Assembly (NCBI RefSeq): GCF_002836355.1
Contig: NZ_PJCA01000001.1
Span: 310,001 to 374,000 of the forward strand
Reading direction: 5' to 3'
Length of the DNA stretch: 64,000 bases
Origin: Moritella sp. Urea-trap-13
Lineage (GTDB): Bacteria > Pseudomonadota > Gammaproteobacteria > Enterobacterales > Moritellaceae
Both the position numbers and the translations under genes were made by a program. Below the pieces are notes generated by a model, which was not told the DNA's origin, ran no database searches, and saw nothing but the letters and a program-made list of their open reading frames with translations. Below, piece after piece: positions 1 through 10,416 of the stretch (position 1 is its first letter; each line of letters starts with the position of its first letter).

Positions 1-1754
1 TCAAAGACTTGCACGCCTAGATATTCAGATAAGTTGTCTTGGGTGATCGTCACTGATTTAAGTGATTTGTTCAGCAATATCTGTTTCACCGCTTTACGGC
101 ATAATTTAGAAATTTCACGCTCAAGTGAACGTACACCCGCTTCTCGAGTGTAATAACGGATAATACCCATTAATGCACTATCTTCGATGTTAATTTCTTT
201 GGCTTTTAAACCATTACGCTCAATTTGCTTATCCAGCAGATGCTGTTTAGCAATATTTAGTTTTTCATCTTCGGTATAACCCGATAAACGAATAACTTCC
301 ATACGGTCAAGCAGTGGACCAGGAATATTCATTGAATTCGATGTCGCAACAAACATCACGTCAGACAGATCGTAATCAACTTCTAAATAGTGATCATTAA
401 ACGAGGTATTTTGTTCTGGGTCTAATACTTCCAGTAATGCCGAAGCTGGATCGCCACGCATATCCGACGCCATCTTATCTATTTCATCTAATAAGAATAG
501 GGGATTGCGAACTTCAACTTTCGCCATTTTCTGGACTATCTTACCCGGCATAGAACCAATATAAGTACGGCGATGTCCACGAATTTCCGCTTCATCACGT
601 ACGCCACCAAGAGCCATACGTACATACTTACGTCCAGTTGCTCTCGCAATCGATTGACCTAACGAAGTTTTACCTACACCAGGAGGACCGACAAGACATA
701 AAATTGGGCCTTTAAGTTTATTCACTCGGCTCTGTACTGCTAGATATTCTAAAATGCGTTCTTTTACTTTATCCAAACCAAAATGGTCTGCATCAAGTAT
801 TTCTAGCGCTTTAGCAATGTCTTTTTTAACTTTTGAACGTTTCTTCCAAGGAACTGAAATCATCCAATCGATATAACTACGTACTACAGTTGCTTCTGCA
901 GACATAGGCGACATCATTTTTAATTTATTTAACTCAGCAATGGTTTTGGCTTTTGGTTCAGCAGGCATTTGTGCTTGCTCAATTTTCTCAGCCAACTGTT
1001 CAAATTCATCAACGCCATCTTCAGATTCACCTAGCTCTTTTTGAATCGCTTTCATTTGCTCATTCAAATAGTATTCGCGCTGGCTTTTTTCCATCTGCTT
1101 TTTAACACGTGTACGAATTTTCTTTTCAACGTGTAATAGGTCGATTTCAGATTCCATCTGTGCCATTAGGAACTCAAGACGTTCTGCAACGTTACTCAGT
1201 TCTAATACCACTTGCTTGTCTTCTAATTTCAACGGCATATGTGCTGCCATTGTATCTGCAAGACGCGCAGCTTCGTCGATCGCCATAACTGATGTAAGTA
1301 CTTCAGCAGGGATCTTCTTGTTTAGTTTTATATAACCTTCAAACTGACCGATTGCAGTGCGAATAAGTACATCTTCTTCTTCGTCAGATACTGACTCAGA
1401 AACAATGTATTCAATCTCGGCTTGGAAGTAATCATCGCCATCACTCAAGCTATTTAATTTAGCTCGTTGTGTGCCTTCGACTAATACTTTGACCGTACCG
1501 TCAGGCAATTTTAACATTTGTAAAATATTAGCGACTGTACCCACGCTATTCAAATCATCAACTTGGGGATCATCTTGAGCTGCATCTTTTTGTGCAACTA
1601 AAAATATTTGTTTATCTGTATCCATTGCGGCTTCAAGACAACGAATTGACTTTTCTCGGCCAATAAACAAAGGAATTACCATGTGGGGATAAACCACAAC
1701 ATCACGCAATGGTAATACAGGAATATTTACGCTTTCCGTACGCTCAAAACTCAT
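1..1754 (-). CDS. lon: ATP-dependent protease Lon, C-terminal part cut by the window edge
   Basis: Lon is a cytoplasmic homo-oligomeric AAA+ serine protease that degrades misfolded and regulatory proteins. The frame starts at ATG 1754 and stays open to base 1, about 584 residues. The N-terminal substrate-binding domain comes first, then the AAA+ module with Walker A GPPGVGKT at residues 356-363, the same numbering as E. coli Lon. The window ends just before the proteolytic domain, so the Ser-Lys dyad is not visible. It follows clpX on the same strand, as in E. coli, with a terminator and a possible heat-shock promoter between them. The truncation is a window artefact, not a pseudogene. Confidence 0.97.
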   Translation of the reverse strand, partial: MSFERTESVNIPVLPLRDVVVYPHMVIPLFIGREKSIRCLEAAMDTDKQIFLVAQKDAAQDDPQVDDLNSVGTVANILQMLKLPDGTVKVLVEGTQRAKLNSLSDGDDYFQAEIEYIVSESVSDEEEDVLIRTAIGQFEGYIKLNKKIPAEVLTSVMAIDEAARLADTMAAHMPLKLEDKQVVLELSNVAERLEFLMAQMESEIDLLHVEKKIRTRVKKQMEKSQREYYLNEQMKAIQKELGESEDGVDEFEQLAEKIEQAQMPAEPKAKTIAELNKLKMMSPMSAEATVVRSYIDWMISVPWKKRSKVKKDIAKALEILDADHFGLDKVKERILEYLAVQSRVNKLKGPILCLVGPPGVGKTSLGQSIARATGRKYVRMALGGVRDEAEIRGHRRTYIGSMPGKIVQKMAKVEVRNPLFLLDEIDKMASDMRGDPASALLEVLDPEQNTSFNDHYLEVDYDLSDVMFVATSNSMNIPGPLLDRMEVIRLSGYTEDEKLNIAKQHLLDKQIERNGLKAKEINIEDSALMGIIRYYTREAGVRSLEREISKLCRKAVKQILLNKSLKSVTITQDNLSEYLGVQVF

Positions 1755-1797
1755 CTTGTCCTCACTTATAAAACTGGACTAAGGGCTAATATTGAAT

Positions 1798-1825
1798 ATA
1801 TAGGGGTTATTACTCAACAATCAAT
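1798..1825 (-). promoter_or_regulatory. Possible sigma-32 (heat-shock) promoter of lon
   Basis: Read on the minus strand there is ATTGATT, a 12-base spacer and CCCCTATAT, about 45 bases upstream of the lon start. The second box resembles the heat-shock -10 element (CCCCATnT); the -35 box matches the TTGA core only. lon is a heat-shock gene in related bacteria. The match is partial, so this is a candidate only. Confidence 0.35.
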
Positions 1826-1856
1826 GCTAGGAGCTTAAATTATGAAAAATAATATA

Positions 1857-1883
1857 AAAAAAGGGGCATTGCGCCCCTTTTTA
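1857..1883 (-). terminator. Rho-independent terminator after clpX
   Basis: GGGGC and GCCCC form a stem around a five-base loop. The stem is flanked by A and T runs, so it can be extended and can work in either direction. It lies 25 bases beyond the clpX stop on the minus strand and before the lon promoter region, separating clpX from lon. Confidence 0.85.
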
Positions 1884-1908
1884 ACAGTAAGTGTTTAAAA
1901 ATATAACA

Positions 1909-3183
1909 CTAGTCTGCAGATGCAGCCTTATTTTCAGTATTTTCATAAATCAAAATTGGCGCTGATTCTTCTTTAATGACAGATTCATCAATCACAACTT
2001 TGCTAATATCTTCAACTGAAGGAAGATCGTACATCGTATCCAGTAAAACGGCTTCTACAATTGAACGTAAACCACGTGCCCCAGTATTTCGAGACATGGC
2101 TTTTTTAGCAATTGCAGTAAGAGCATCTTCACGGAACTCAAGTTCAACACCTTCTAAATCGAATAATGCAGCATACTGTTTAGTCAGCGCGTTTTTCGGT
2201 TCAGTTAAGATCTGAATCAATGCAGTTTCATCAAGTTCTGTTAATGTTGCTGTCACAGGTAGACGACCGATAAATTCAGGAATAAGACCGAATTTAACTA
2301 AATCTTGTGGTTCAACTTTAGCAAAGACTTGCGATAATGTTGCTTTGTCAGCCTCGCCTCTCACTTCTGCCGTAAAGCCAATACCACTGCCTACGTTACT
2401 GCGCATTTCGATCACTTTCTCTAAGCCAGCAAATGCACCACCACAGATAAATAAGATCTTAGATGTATCTACTTGTAAAAACTCTTGTTGAGGATGCTTA
2501 CGACCACCTTGTGGCGGTACTGAAGCAACAGTCCCTTCAATTAGTTTTAATAATGCTTGCTGAACACCTTCACCCGATACGTCTCGAGTAATAGATGGAT
2601 TATCAGATTTACGTGAAATTTTATCAATTTCATCGATATAGACAATACCGCGCTGGGCTTTCTCTACATCATAATCACATTTCTGCAATAATTTCTGAAT
2701 AATATTTTCAACATCTTCACCAACATAACCAGCTTCAGTTAATGTTGTTGCATCAGCCATAGTAAAAGGTACATCAAGAATACGCGCTAATGTTTCAGCT
2801 AATAATGTTTTACCACTACCAGTTGGACCAATTAACAAGATATTACTCTTACCTAGTTCTACACCATTAGATGTATCGCCATTGCGTAAACGCTTATAGT
2901 GATTGTATACCGCAACTGCTAATACTTTCTTCGCATGGTCTTGACCAATAACGTAATCGTCTAACTTGCTACGAATCTGATGCGGTGTCGGTAGTTCATC
3001 ACCTTCACGTTTTGGTGCAATTTCTTTAATCTCTTCACGAATAATATCGTTACAAAGATCAACACATTCATCACAAATGTAGACAGATGGGCCGGCAATT
3101 AACTTACGTACTTCATGTTGGCTTTTGCCACAAAAAGAACAATAAAGTAATTTACCGTTATCCCCACTTTTTGTTTCTGTCAT
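1909..3183 (-). CDS. clpX: ClpX, ATPase and specificity subunit of the ClpXP protease
   Basis: ClpX is a hexameric AAA+ unfoldase that recognises tagged substrates and feeds them into ClpP in the cytoplasm. The 424 residues start with the zinc-binding domain (two CxxC pairs, CSFC and CDEC, within residues 15-43). Walker A GPTGSGKT follows near residue 119 and Walker B VYIDEID further on. The GSGIGF segment matches the IGF loop that docks on ClpP. Length equals that of E. coli ClpX. A GAGG ribosome-binding site precedes ATG 3183. clpP lies 82 bases upstream on the same strand. Confidence 0.98.
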   Translation of the reverse strand: MTETKSGDNGKLLYCSFCGKSQHEVRKLIAGPSVYICDECVDLCNDIIREEIKEIAPKREGDELPTPHQIRSKLDDYVIGQDHAKKVLAVAVYNHYKRLRNGDTSNGVELGKSNILLIGPTGSGKTLLAETLARILDVPFTMADATTLTEAGYVGEDVENIIQKLLQKCDYDVEKAQRGIVYIDEIDKISRKSDNPSITRDVSGEGVQQALLKLIEGTVASVPPQGGRKHPQQEFLQVDTSKILFICGGAFAGLEKVIEMRSNVGSGIGFTAEVRGEADKATLSQVFAKVEPQDLVKFGLIPEFIGRLPVTATLTELDETALIQILTEPKNALTKQYAALFDLEGVELEFREDALTAIAKKAMSRNTGARGLRSIVEAVLLDTMYDLPSVEDISKVVIDESVIKEESAPILIYENTENKAASAD

Positions 3184-3265
3184 TCGATAACCTCACATTA
3201 CAGGTAGAAAGTCTTATGCCTAATCTTAATTATGGCCAAAAGAGACTCCACCTGTCAAAAATTAC

Positions 3266-3889
3266 TTAATCGCGTTTTGTTATTACTGTATCGATAAGAC
3301 CGTAATCCATCGCTTCAGCTGAAGTCATATAATTATCACGATCTGTATCAGCTGCAAGACGATCAAATTCTTGACCTGTATGCGCTGCTAATATTTCATT
3401 CAATTTACGCTTAGTTTTAAGAATTTCTTTCGCGTGAATTTCAATATCAGATGCTTGACCTTGATAACCACCTAACGGTTGGTGAATCATGATCTTAGCG
3501 TTAGGTAATGCATGACGCTTACCTTTTTCGCCACCAGCAAGAAGGAATGCACCCATGCTCGCAGCCATACCCATACAAATCGTCGACACATTTGGCTTGA
3601 TAAACTGCATAGTGTCATAAATTGACATGCCAGCACTTACAGAACCGCCTGGTGAATTGATATAAAGAAAAATATCTTTATCTGGGTTTTCTGATTCTAA
3701 GAAAAGTAACTGTGCAACAACTAGATTAGCCATGTGGTCTTCAACCTGGCCAGTCAAAAAGATTACACGGTCTTTTAAGAGTCGAGAATAGATATCATAA
3801 GAACGCTCACCTTTAGCTGTTTGTTCAACAACCATAGGGACTAACGCGTTTGACGGAGACTCTGTGATATCATTAAAGAATTTTGACAT
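3266..3889 (-). CDS. clpP: ClpP, proteolytic subunit of Clp proteases
   Basis: ClpP is the serine peptidase tetradecamer that cuts polypeptides delivered by ClpX. Its 207 residues carry the triad at Ser111 (in GMAASMGA), His136 (in MIHQPLGG) and Asp185 (in DRDNYM), the same positions as the E. coli precursor, so a short propeptide is probably removed. The gene sits between tig and clpX, the conserved order. A hairpin behind tig separates it from the upstream gene, so clpP and clpX probably form one transcription unit. Confidence 0.98.
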   Translation of the reverse strand: MSKFFNDITESPSNALVPMVVEQTAKGERSYDIYSRLLKDRVIFLTGQVEDHMANLVVAQLLFLESENPDKDIFLYINSPGGSVSAGMSIYDTMQFIKPNVSTICMGMAASMGAFLLAGGEKGKRHALPNAKIMIHQPLGGYQGQASDIEIHAKEILKTKRKLNEILAAHTGQEFDRLAADTDRDNYMTSAEAMDYGLIDTVITKRD

Positions 3890-3908
3890 ATTATCATCCC
3901 TAAATAAA

Positions 3909-3943
3909 AATGGCCCAAGTGAAATACCCCCACTCGAGCCATT
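3909..3943 (-). terminator. Terminator after tig
   Basis: AATGGC pairs with GCCATT, with an inner AGTG/CACT pairing around the loop. On the minus strand the stem is followed by a T-rich run (CATTTTTATTT). It lies 41-75 bases beyond the tig stop and just before clpP. Confidence 0.7.
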
Positions 3944-3983
3944 ATAGCGCTTAATTACGTATTTTGTTCAATCGAATCAGCAA

Positions 3984-5294
3984 TTATGCGTTTTGAGTCG
4001 CTTTATTCATTAGTTCTTCAAACGCAACTTCTTTTTCTGTAACGTTTGCTTTTTCTAATACTAAATCAATAGCTTGGTCTTCAACAGCTACGTTACGAAC
4101 GTTTTCTAGTGCTTGCTCGTTGTCTTTGTAGTGTGCGATTACTTCAGCTGGATCTTCGTATGCAGAAGCCATAGATGCGATCATGTCTTGAACACGTGCG
4201 TCATCTGCAGTGATTTCGTTTACTTTGATGAATTCACCAAGTACTAGACCGATTTTAACACGACGGCTAGCTTGCTCTGTGAATAACTCATCAGGAAGTT
4301 CTGGAGCGTTTTGTGGAGCCATTTGACCAAAACGTTGCATAGCTTGCTCACGTAATGTAACGATTTCTTGCTTAACTAGTGCAGCAGGAACGTCGATGTC
4401 ATTTGATTCAACTAATGCGTCAAGCACTTTAGTTTTTGTGTCAGCTTTGATAGCTTGCTCAAGTTCACGGCTCATGTTTTTGCTGATTTCAGCTTTTAGA
4501 GACTCAAGAGTACCGTCTTCAACGCCGAATTTACCTACGAATTCTGCATTGATTTCTGGAAGTTCTTGCGCTTCAACAGCATTTAGCGTGATAGCGAAAC
4601 TTGCAGTTTTACCTTTTAGGTTTTCTGCATGGTATTCTTCAGGGAAAGTTACTTCAACAGTGAACTCTTCGCCTGCAGATTTACCTACGATGCCTTCTTC
4701 GAAACCAGGAATCATACGACCTTGGCCCATAGCTAGTGTGAAATCTTCAGCTTTGCCGCCTTCGAATTCTTCACCATCGATGCTACCGTTGAAGTTAACT
4801 TTAACTTGGTCGTTAGCTTCAGCAGCACGATCAGCAGTAACCCACTCAGCGTGTTGCTTACGTAAGGTTTCGATCATGCCATCAACATCAGCGTCTGTTA
4901 CTGAAGATACTGATTTTTCGATTGTGATTGCTTCGATACCAGCAACTTCGAATTCAGGGTAAACTTCAAGTGTTGCAGTGAAAGAGAAGTCTTCGCCTTC
5001 TTTAACTTGTGCAGGTTCAAGAGTCGGAGCACCAGCAAGGTTTAATTTTTCAGCTACGATTGCTTCGTAGAAGTTACGTTGCATGATTTCGCCAGCAACT
5101 TCTTCAGCTACAGCAGCGCCAAAGCGTTTTTTGATTACTTTAGCTGGAACTTTACCTGGACGGAAACCATCGATACGTTGAGTTTTTGCTAAACCACGTA
5201 AACGGTTGTCGATTTCTTTGCTAACTGTTGCAGCTGGAACTGTGATAGTTAAACGGCGCTCTAGGCCTTGAGTCGTCTCTACAGAAACTTGCAT
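3984..5294 (-). CDS. tig: Trigger factor, ribosome-associated chaperone
   Basis: Trigger factor binds the ribosome exit tunnel and shields nascent chains; it also has peptidyl-prolyl isomerase activity. The 436-residue protein shows the ribosome-docking signature GFRPGKVP near residues 43-50. An FKBP-like PPIase domain lies in the middle (about 150-245) and a long helical C-terminal chaperone domain follows. Length is normal for the family. It heads the tig-clpP-clpX-lon block. A -10-like TATAAT on the minus strand (5349-5354) lies upstream, and a small palindrome sits in the leader. Confidence 0.97.
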   Translation of the reverse strand: MQVSVETTQGLERRLTITVPAATVSKEIDNRLRGLAKTQRIDGFRPGKVPAKVIKKRFGAAVAEEVAGEIMQRNFYEAIVAEKLNLAGAPTLEPAQVKEGEDFSFTATLEVYPEFEVAGIEAITIEKSVSSVTDADVDGMIETLRKQHAEWVTADRAAEANDQVKVNFNGSIDGEEFEGGKAEDFTLAMGQGRMIPGFEEGIVGKSAGEEFTVEVTFPEEYHAENLKGKTASFAITLNAVEAQELPEINAEFVGKFGVEDGTLESLKAEISKNMSRELEQAIKADTKTKVLDALVESNDIDVPAALVKQEIVTLREQAMQRFGQMAPQNAPELPDELFTEQASRRVKIGLVLGEFIKVNEITADDARVQDMIASMASAYEDPAEVIAHYKDNEQALENVRNVAVEDQAIDLVLEKANVTEKEVAFEELMNKATQNA

Positions 5295-5643
5295 TTAGAT
5301 ACCTCTAAGTAATTTATAACATTTCCAACTGGAAATTTATGACGCGACATTATAGCTAGCAGCAATAAAAAAATCGAGCATTGCCGCCCTAAATAGCACT
5401 TAAATAATTTATTTGCTTATAATGTATGGATGAAAAGTTAAAATTCAAGAACAAAAATGACTTTTATGACTAAATAAGGTGAAAAACTACAAATTTACAG
5501 TGCTACAACTCCACTTTGGTTAATTAGTCACCATCAACTTTAAGATCATTAATCCCCCTGCGCAGTAGAAAATTAAGATTTACACTATAATCAATTTGAC
5601 GTGAACCAGATCAACCTGCTTTAGATTGCTACTAGGAGTTGCT
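5295..5643. other. Intergenic region between tig and the small gene at 5644
   Basis: This 349-base AT-rich gap holds the divergent upstream regions of tig and the following gene. On the minus strand TATAAT (5349-5354) is a reasonable tig -10 box. A perfect inverted repeat (ATTTCCA-AC-TGGAAAT, 5321-5336) lies between it and the tig start. On the plus strand TATAAT occurs at 5418-5423 without a convincing -35 box. No further gene is visible. Confidence 0.6.
5321..5336. repeat. Small palindrome in the tig leader
   Basis: ATTTCCA (5321-5327) and TGGAAAT (5330-5336) are exact reverse complements around AC. It lies between the tig -10-like box and the tig start, in the predicted leader. It may be an operator or a short leader hairpin. 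Confidence 0.5.
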
Positions 5644-5916
5644 ATGACCCTTATCGAAATTGAACGTGCATTTTTAGATTTTACCAATCAGCTAGAATCA
5701 CTCAAAGAAAAGTACCCCAACCCAGAGATGATGCAGCATATTGATAATCTGATGACAGATACCCAAATCATTAAACTAAAAGTAATGCGCTTAGACAGCG
5801 TTAAAGAACAAGACCAACAAGACTTGTCGCTATCGGTTGCCTGTCACATCAAGAAGTTACAAGAGCAGATATCAGCACTAAAGCAATCATTTGAAATAGT
5901 TACCTTCAATGCTTAG
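5644..5916 (+). CDS. Small helical protein of unknown function
   Basis: A 90-residue protein, almost entirely charged or hydrophobic helix-forming residues with heptad-like spacing. It looks like a small cytoplasmic coiled-coil protein with no signal peptide or membrane segment. I do not recognise the family. I chose ATG 5644 because AGGAG lies five bases upstream; a TTG at 5626 is in frame but has no such site. It stands alone between tig (divergent) and coxB (179 bases downstream), and the context gives no functional clue. Confidence 0.75.
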   Translation: MTLIEIERAFLDFTNQLESLKEKYPNPEMMQHIDNLMTDTQIIKLKVMRLDSVKEQDQQDLSLSVACHIKKLQEQISALKQSFEIVTFNA

Positions 5917-6095
5917 GCACAATAGATAAAGTGCTTTATCTTCACCACAAAGTAGCGCAATTAACATTTCTGTAACTATACTTCGGCAAATAACAGTGGA
6001 TTGTTAAATGCTTAGAGTCGTAGCAAGGGACACAATTCACTCATTATCTAATCTATATTTTGCGAGTCATTATGGATAATTTTGAGGGAGGTTAT

Positions 6096-7241
6096 GTGCG
6101 CTTATCTAAACTAACGATAAAACTAATCGCATTTGTACTAGGGATTGTATCAACACCGTTATTTGCCCAGCAGTCGACATTGAATATGACGGAGGGCGTC
6201 ACGGGTATCAGTAATACCGTTTATAACTTACACATGACCATTCTCTATATTTGTATTGCGATTGCGGTAATTGTGTTTGGCATTATGTTTTGGTCTTTAT
6301 ATCGCCACCGTAAGTCCAAAGGTGCTGTCGCAGCCAAGTTCCATGAAAGCACAACTGTCGAGATTATTTGGACAGCTATCCCCATCGTCATTTTAATTGC
6401 CATGGCGATCCCGTCAACACAAGCGCTAATCTTGATGGAAGATACCACAGAAGCAGATATCACCATTCAAATCACGGGTTCGCAATGGAAGTGGCATTAT
6501 CGCTATTTCGATCATGATCTTGAGTTTTACAGCCGTTTAACCACCAGCCAAGCCGAAATTAATAACGAGATAGAAAAACAGCCGCATTATCTAAAAGAAG
6601 TGGATCATCCATTGGTATTACCGATCAATAAAAAAATCCGTTTCTTGGTTACAGCCGACGATGTCATCCACTCATGGTGGGTGCCTGCCTTTGCGGTAAA
6701 GAAAGACGCTAATCCCGGCTTTATCAATGAGGCTTGGACCAAGATAGATACAGCTGGTACCTACCGCGGCCAATGCGCAGAGCTGTGTGGCAAAGACCAT
6801 GGTTTCATGCCAATTGTGGTCACCGCGCTAGAGCCAGAAGCATTTGATGCTTGGTTGGCTCAAGCAAAAGTCACGGCAAAACAACAGTTACAAGCAGAGC
6901 AGCAAAGTCTGACCAAAACCATGGACATGCCGACGATGATGACGCTCGGTGAAACCGTATATAACCGTACATGTGCCGCTTGCCACCAAGTCGGTGGGCA
7001 AGGTATTCCCGGCGCGTTCCCCGCATTAAAAAACAGCCCTGTTGCACTTGGCGATGTCAATAAACACATCACCATTGTCCTGCAAGGTGTATCCGGTACC
7101 GCAATGGCAGCGTTTGCCAAACAGTTAACTAAACAAGAGCTCGCAGCAGTTATCACCTATGAACGTAACGCTTGGGAAAATAATACCGGTGACATTGTAC
7201 AGCCAGCACAAATCGACACTGCATTAACCAATAGCAACTAA
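6096..7241 (+). CDS. coxB: Cytochrome c oxidase subunit II with fused cytochrome c domain
   Basis: Subunit II accepts electrons from cytochrome c through the binuclear CuA centre and passes them to subunit I. A signal peptide ending ...PLFAQQ is followed by two transmembrane helices (about residues 50-110) and a periplasmic cupredoxin domain with the CuA loop CAELCGKDHGFM. A C-terminal c-type heme domain carries CAACH, so the enzyme brings its own cytochrome c. I prefer GTG 6096, which has a strong GGGAGG site and gives a clean signal peptide; ATG 6072 is in frame but lacks one. First gene of the cox cluster. Confidence 0.95.
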   Translation: MRLSKLTIKLIAFVLGIVSTPLFAQQSTLNMTEGVTGISNTVYNLHMTILYICIAIAVIVFGIMFWSLYRHRKSKGAVAAKFHESTTVEIIWTAIPIVILIAMAIPSTQALILMEDTTEADITIQITGSQWKWHYRYFDHDLEFYSRLTTSQAEINNEIEKQPHYLKEVDHPLVLPINKKIRFLVTADDVIHSWWVPAFAVKKDANPGFINEAWTKIDTAGTYRGQCAELCGKDHGFMPIVVTALEPEAFDAWLAQAKVTAKQQLQAEQQSLTKTMDMPTMMTLGETVYNRTCAACHQVGGQGIPGAFPALKNSPVALGDVNKHITIVLQGVSGTAMAAFAKQLTKQELAAVITYERNAWENNTGDIVQPAQIDTALTNSN

Positions 7242-7263
7242 TCGGTAATTCAAGGGACTGCAC

Positions 7264-8886
7264 ATGAGTGATATACAATTAAAAGATAATGCAGAGCAAG
7301 TAATTAACTCTATTTCTGAACCACAGCACGATGCTGAACACCACGGCGCACCAAAAGGTTATAAACGTTGGTTATTTTCAACCAACCACAAAGACATAGG
7401 TAGCTTGTACTTGTGGTTTAGTTTAACCATGTTTTTTATTGGTGGCGCAATGGCCATGATCATTCGCGCGGAGCTATTCCAACCCGGCCTACAGTTAATC
7501 GAGCCCAACTTTTTCAACCAAATGACCACATCACACGGCTTAATAATGGTGTTTGGCGCCGTTATGCCTGCATTTGTTGGCTTGGCTAACTGGATGCTAC
7601 CCTTGATGATAGGTGCGCCGGATATGGCACTGCCACGGATGAATAACTGGAGCTTTTGGATCTTACCGTTTGCCTTTTCATTATTGCTGTTATCGTTGTT
7701 TACAGAAGGTGGCGGCCCTAACTTTGGTTGGACCTTCTATCCGCCGCTATCAACTAAATACAGTCCCGACAGTACCGCGATGTTTGTATTCTCCGTGCAT
7801 TTAATGGGGATCAGTTCGATCATGGGGGCGATTAACGTCATCGTCACCATTTTAAATATGCGCGCACCGGGCATGACATTAATGAAAATGCCGATGTTCG
7901 TGTGGACTTGGTTGATTACTGCATTTTTGTTAATCGCCGTGATGCCAGTATTAGCTGGTGCAGTGACGATGATCCTGACAGATAAATACTTCGGCACCAG
8001 TTTTTTTGATGCTGCCGGGGGCGGTGATCCAGTCCTCTTCCAACATATATTCTGGTTCTTCGGCCATCCCGAAGTGTATATTATGATCTTGCCATCATTT
8101 GGCATCATCTCAGCTATCATTCCGACATTCGCTCGTAAACAATTATTTGGCTATCACTCTATGGTGTATGCCACTGCATCGATTGCCATCTTGAGTTTCA
8201 CAGTATGGGCGCATCATATGTTTACTGTGGGCTTACCTTTGGCAGCTGAGCTGTTCTTTATGTATTGCACCATGTTGATATCAGTGCCAACTGGGGTGAA
8301 AATATTTAACTGGGTATCTACGCTCTGGCGTGGCTCGATTACCTTTGAAGTGCCAATGCTATTTGCCCTAGCTTTCATTGTATTGTTTACCATAGGTGGT
8401 TTTTCGGGACTGATGCTGGCCATTACCCCCGCCGATTTTCAATATCATGATACCTACTTTGTTGTGGCTCACTTTCATTACGTACTGGTAACTGGCGCGG
8501 TGTTCTCGATTATGGCGGCAGCCTATTACTGGCTGCCTAAATGGACCGGCTACATGTTTAATGAAAGACTGGGTAAATGGCATTTTTGGTGTTCTTTAAT
8601 ATCAGTCAACATTCTATTTTTCCCGATGCATTTCTTAGGTCTTGCAGGTATGCCGCGCCGTATTCCCGACTACGCGCTGCAATTTGCCGATATTAACAAA
8701 ATAGTCAGTATTGGTGGTTTCCTATTTGGTCTTTCTCAACTGATTTTTGTTACCGTTGTTATCATGGCCGTTCGCGGCGGTCAAAAGGCACCAGCAAAAC
8801 CATGGGAAGGTGCCGAAGGATTAGAATGGACGGTTCCTTCACCAGCGCCTTACCACACCTTTGATACCCCACCTGAGGTGAAATAA
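7264..8886 (+). CDS. coxA: Cytochrome c oxidase subunit I
   Basis: Subunit I is the catalytic core of the aa3-type oxidase, holding heme a and the heme a3-CuB site where oxygen is reduced and protons are pumped. The 540 residues contain about twelve transmembrane helices. The CuB/proton-channel signature WFFGHPEVYI includes the conserved glutamate of A-type oxidases. The paired-histidine segment WAHHMFTVG and the heme-binding segment VVAHFHYVL are also present. Its stop overlaps the next start (TAATG), so cox11 is translationally coupled. Confidence 0.97.
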   Translation: MSDIQLKDNAEQVINSISEPQHDAEHHGAPKGYKRWLFSTNHKDIGSLYLWFSLTMFFIGGAMAMIIRAELFQPGLQLIEPNFFNQMTTSHGLIMVFGAVMPAFVGLANWMLPLMIGAPDMALPRMNNWSFWILPFAFSLLLLSLFTEGGGPNFGWTFYPPLSTKYSPDSTAMFVFSVHLMGISSIMGAINVIVTILNMRAPGMTLMKMPMFVWTWLITAFLLIAVMPVLAGAVTMILTDKYFGTSFFDAAGGGDPVLFQHIFWFFGHPEVYIMILPSFGIISAIIPTFARKQLFGYHSMVYATASIAILSFTVWAHHMFTVGLPLAAELFFMYCTMLISVPTGVKIFNWVSTLWRGSITFEVPMLFALAFIVLFTIGGFSGLMLAITPADFQYHDTYFVVAHFHYVLVTGAVFSIMAAAYYWLPKWTGYMFNERLGKWHFWCSLISVNILFFPMHFLGLAGMPRRIPDYALQFADINKIVSIGGFLFGLSQLIFVTVVIMAVRGGQKAPAKPWEGAEGLEWTVPSPAPYHTFDTPPEVK

Positions 8887-9425
8887 TGACAACAGCGAAA
8901 ATAAAAAAACACTTACGCCTGCTGATCTTTAGCGCTGTCGGTATGTTCGGTTTTGGTTTTGCCTTAGTGCCACTCTATGATATTTTTTGCGACATTACTG
9001 GGTTAAATGGCAAAGATTATAGTCGCGCATCATCCGTACCGATGACAACCGTCGATGAGTCTCGCACGGTCAAGGTTGAGTTTGTCACGTATTTAAACAA
9101 ACAGCTGCCTTGGCAATTTAAGCCTGAAATTAACAGTATTGAGTTACATCCTGGTGAACGCTATCAAGTCAGCTTTGTGGCGATCAATCAAAGTGACCAA
9201 GACACCTTTGGCCGAGCTGTGCCTTCGATTAGTCCTGGTTATGGCGCGCAATACTTAGTCAAGACAGAATGCTTTTGCTTTCAAGAACAAATGTTAGCGG
9301 CCAATGAAGAGGCGATAATGCCACTTATTTTTTATATCGACCCTAACATACCCGCAGATATATCGACATTAACCCTCGCCTACACTCTGTTTAAAAATGA
9401 ACCAACTGAAGTAGCAATGCGCTAG
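8886..9425 (+). CDS. ctaG: Cytochrome c oxidase assembly protein Cox11/CtaG
   Basis: Cox11 inserts copper into the CuB site of subunit I. The 179-residue protein has one N-terminal transmembrane helix (about 12-32). Its periplasmic domain carries the copper-binding motif ECFCFQEQ near residues 135-142. The start ATG overlaps the coxA stop by one base. Position between coxA and coxC is the usual one in proteobacterial cox clusters. Confidence 0.95.
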   Translation: MTTAKIKKHLRLLIFSAVGMFGFGFALVPLYDIFCDITGLNGKDYSRASSVPMTTVDESRTVKVEFVTYLNKQLPWQFKPEINSIELHPGERYQVSFVAINQSDQDTFGRAVPSISPGYGAQYLVKTECFCFQEQMLAANEEAIMPLIFYIDPNIPADISTLTLAYTLFKNEPTEVAMR

Positions 9426-9435
9426 GAGCCTTGTA

Positions 9436-10332
9436 ATGGAAGATAATAACGAATACGCCAACGCCCCAAAGAACTACTATGTACCAGCCAGTAGTGCTTG
9501 GCCTTTAGTCGGTGCTATCGCACTTTTTATCATTGCCATTGGCGCAGCAACGACAGTACAAATGATCGGTAAGGAAGGCAGCAATACCGGTATACCGATT
9601 TTATTTGTGGGTATCGCGGTGTTATTATTCATGCTGTTTAGTTGGTTTCGTAATGTCGTTAGCGAATCAATGAAAGGGCTCTACAATGAACAGCTCGATC
9701 GTTCATTTAGAATGGGTATGTTGTGGTTTATCTTTTCTGAAGTGATGTTTTTCGTGGCGTTATTCGGGGTATTATTTTACCTGCGTAACTTATCTATTCC
9801 TTGGCTCGGTGGTGAAGGTAATAATACCATGACCCATGCGGTAATTTGGTCTGAATTTATCCCAACATGGCCATTAACAATTACCCCAGATGGCAGAGAA
9901 ACACAAGCCATGCCTTGGTATGGGTTACCATTAATTAATACCGTGATTTTGATTAGCTCATCAGTAACGCTACACTTTGCTCATCATAACCTGATTGCCA
10001 AACATCGTGCCAAGTTAGTCACTTGGTTAGCGATTACTGTGGCACTTGGTATTACCTTCTTATTTTTCCAAGCTGAAGAGTACATACACGCTTATCAAGT
10101 ATTATCATTGCGCTTTGATTCTGGCGTCTATGGCAATACTTTTTATATGCTCACTGGTTTTCATGGTATGCACGTTACATTGGGCGTGATCATGTTAACT
10201 GTGATGCTATTGCGGGTCATCAACGGTCACTTTACCCCAGGTAAACACTTTGCCTTTGAAGCCGCCGCTTGGTACTGGCATTTTGTGGATGTGGTGTGGA
10301 TCATTTTGTTTATCTTTGTCTACATTGTTTAG
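9436..10332 (+). CDS. coxC: Cytochrome c oxidase subunit III
   Basis: Subunit III stabilises the oxidase core and supports sustained proton uptake. It is a 298-residue integral membrane protein with seven predicted helices. The family segments HFAHHNL, FFQAEEYIHA and GFHGMHVTLG are visible, and the C-terminus is WYWHFVDVVWI. An AGGAG site lies just before ATG 9436. In related bacteria a small gene often follows before the SURF1 gene; here pyrC occupies that place. Confidence 0.96.
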   Translation: MEDNNEYANAPKNYYVPASSAWPLVGAIALFIIAIGAATTVQMIGKEGSNTGIPILFVGIAVLLFMLFSWFRNVVSESMKGLYNEQLDRSFRMGMLWFIFSEVMFFVALFGVLFYLRNLSIPWLGGEGNNTMTHAVIWSEFIPTWPLTITPDGRETQAMPWYGLPLINTVILISSSVTLHFAHHNLIAKHRAKLVTWLAITVALGITFLFFQAEEYIHAYQVLSLRFDSGVYGNTFYMLTGFHGMHVTLGVIMLTVMLLRVINGHFTPGKHFAFEAAAWYWHFVDVVWIILFIFVYIV

Positions 10333-10416
10333 TGACAATGCTGATTTTAACAGTAACAAGTCTAACTTAAACAGTCGCTCTCACTATTACTCTGACCTTA
10401 CCATATAGGATGACTT

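Noticed and set aside
1-1754. lon as a broken gene
   Set aside because: The frame is open to the window edge and aligns with E. coli numbering; the missing protease domain is simply outside the window.
4396-4962. A 188-codon open frame on the plus strand across tig
   Set aside because: It lies wholly inside the well-supported tig gene on the other strand, has a serine-rich composition typical of antisense shadow frames, and has no family resemblance.
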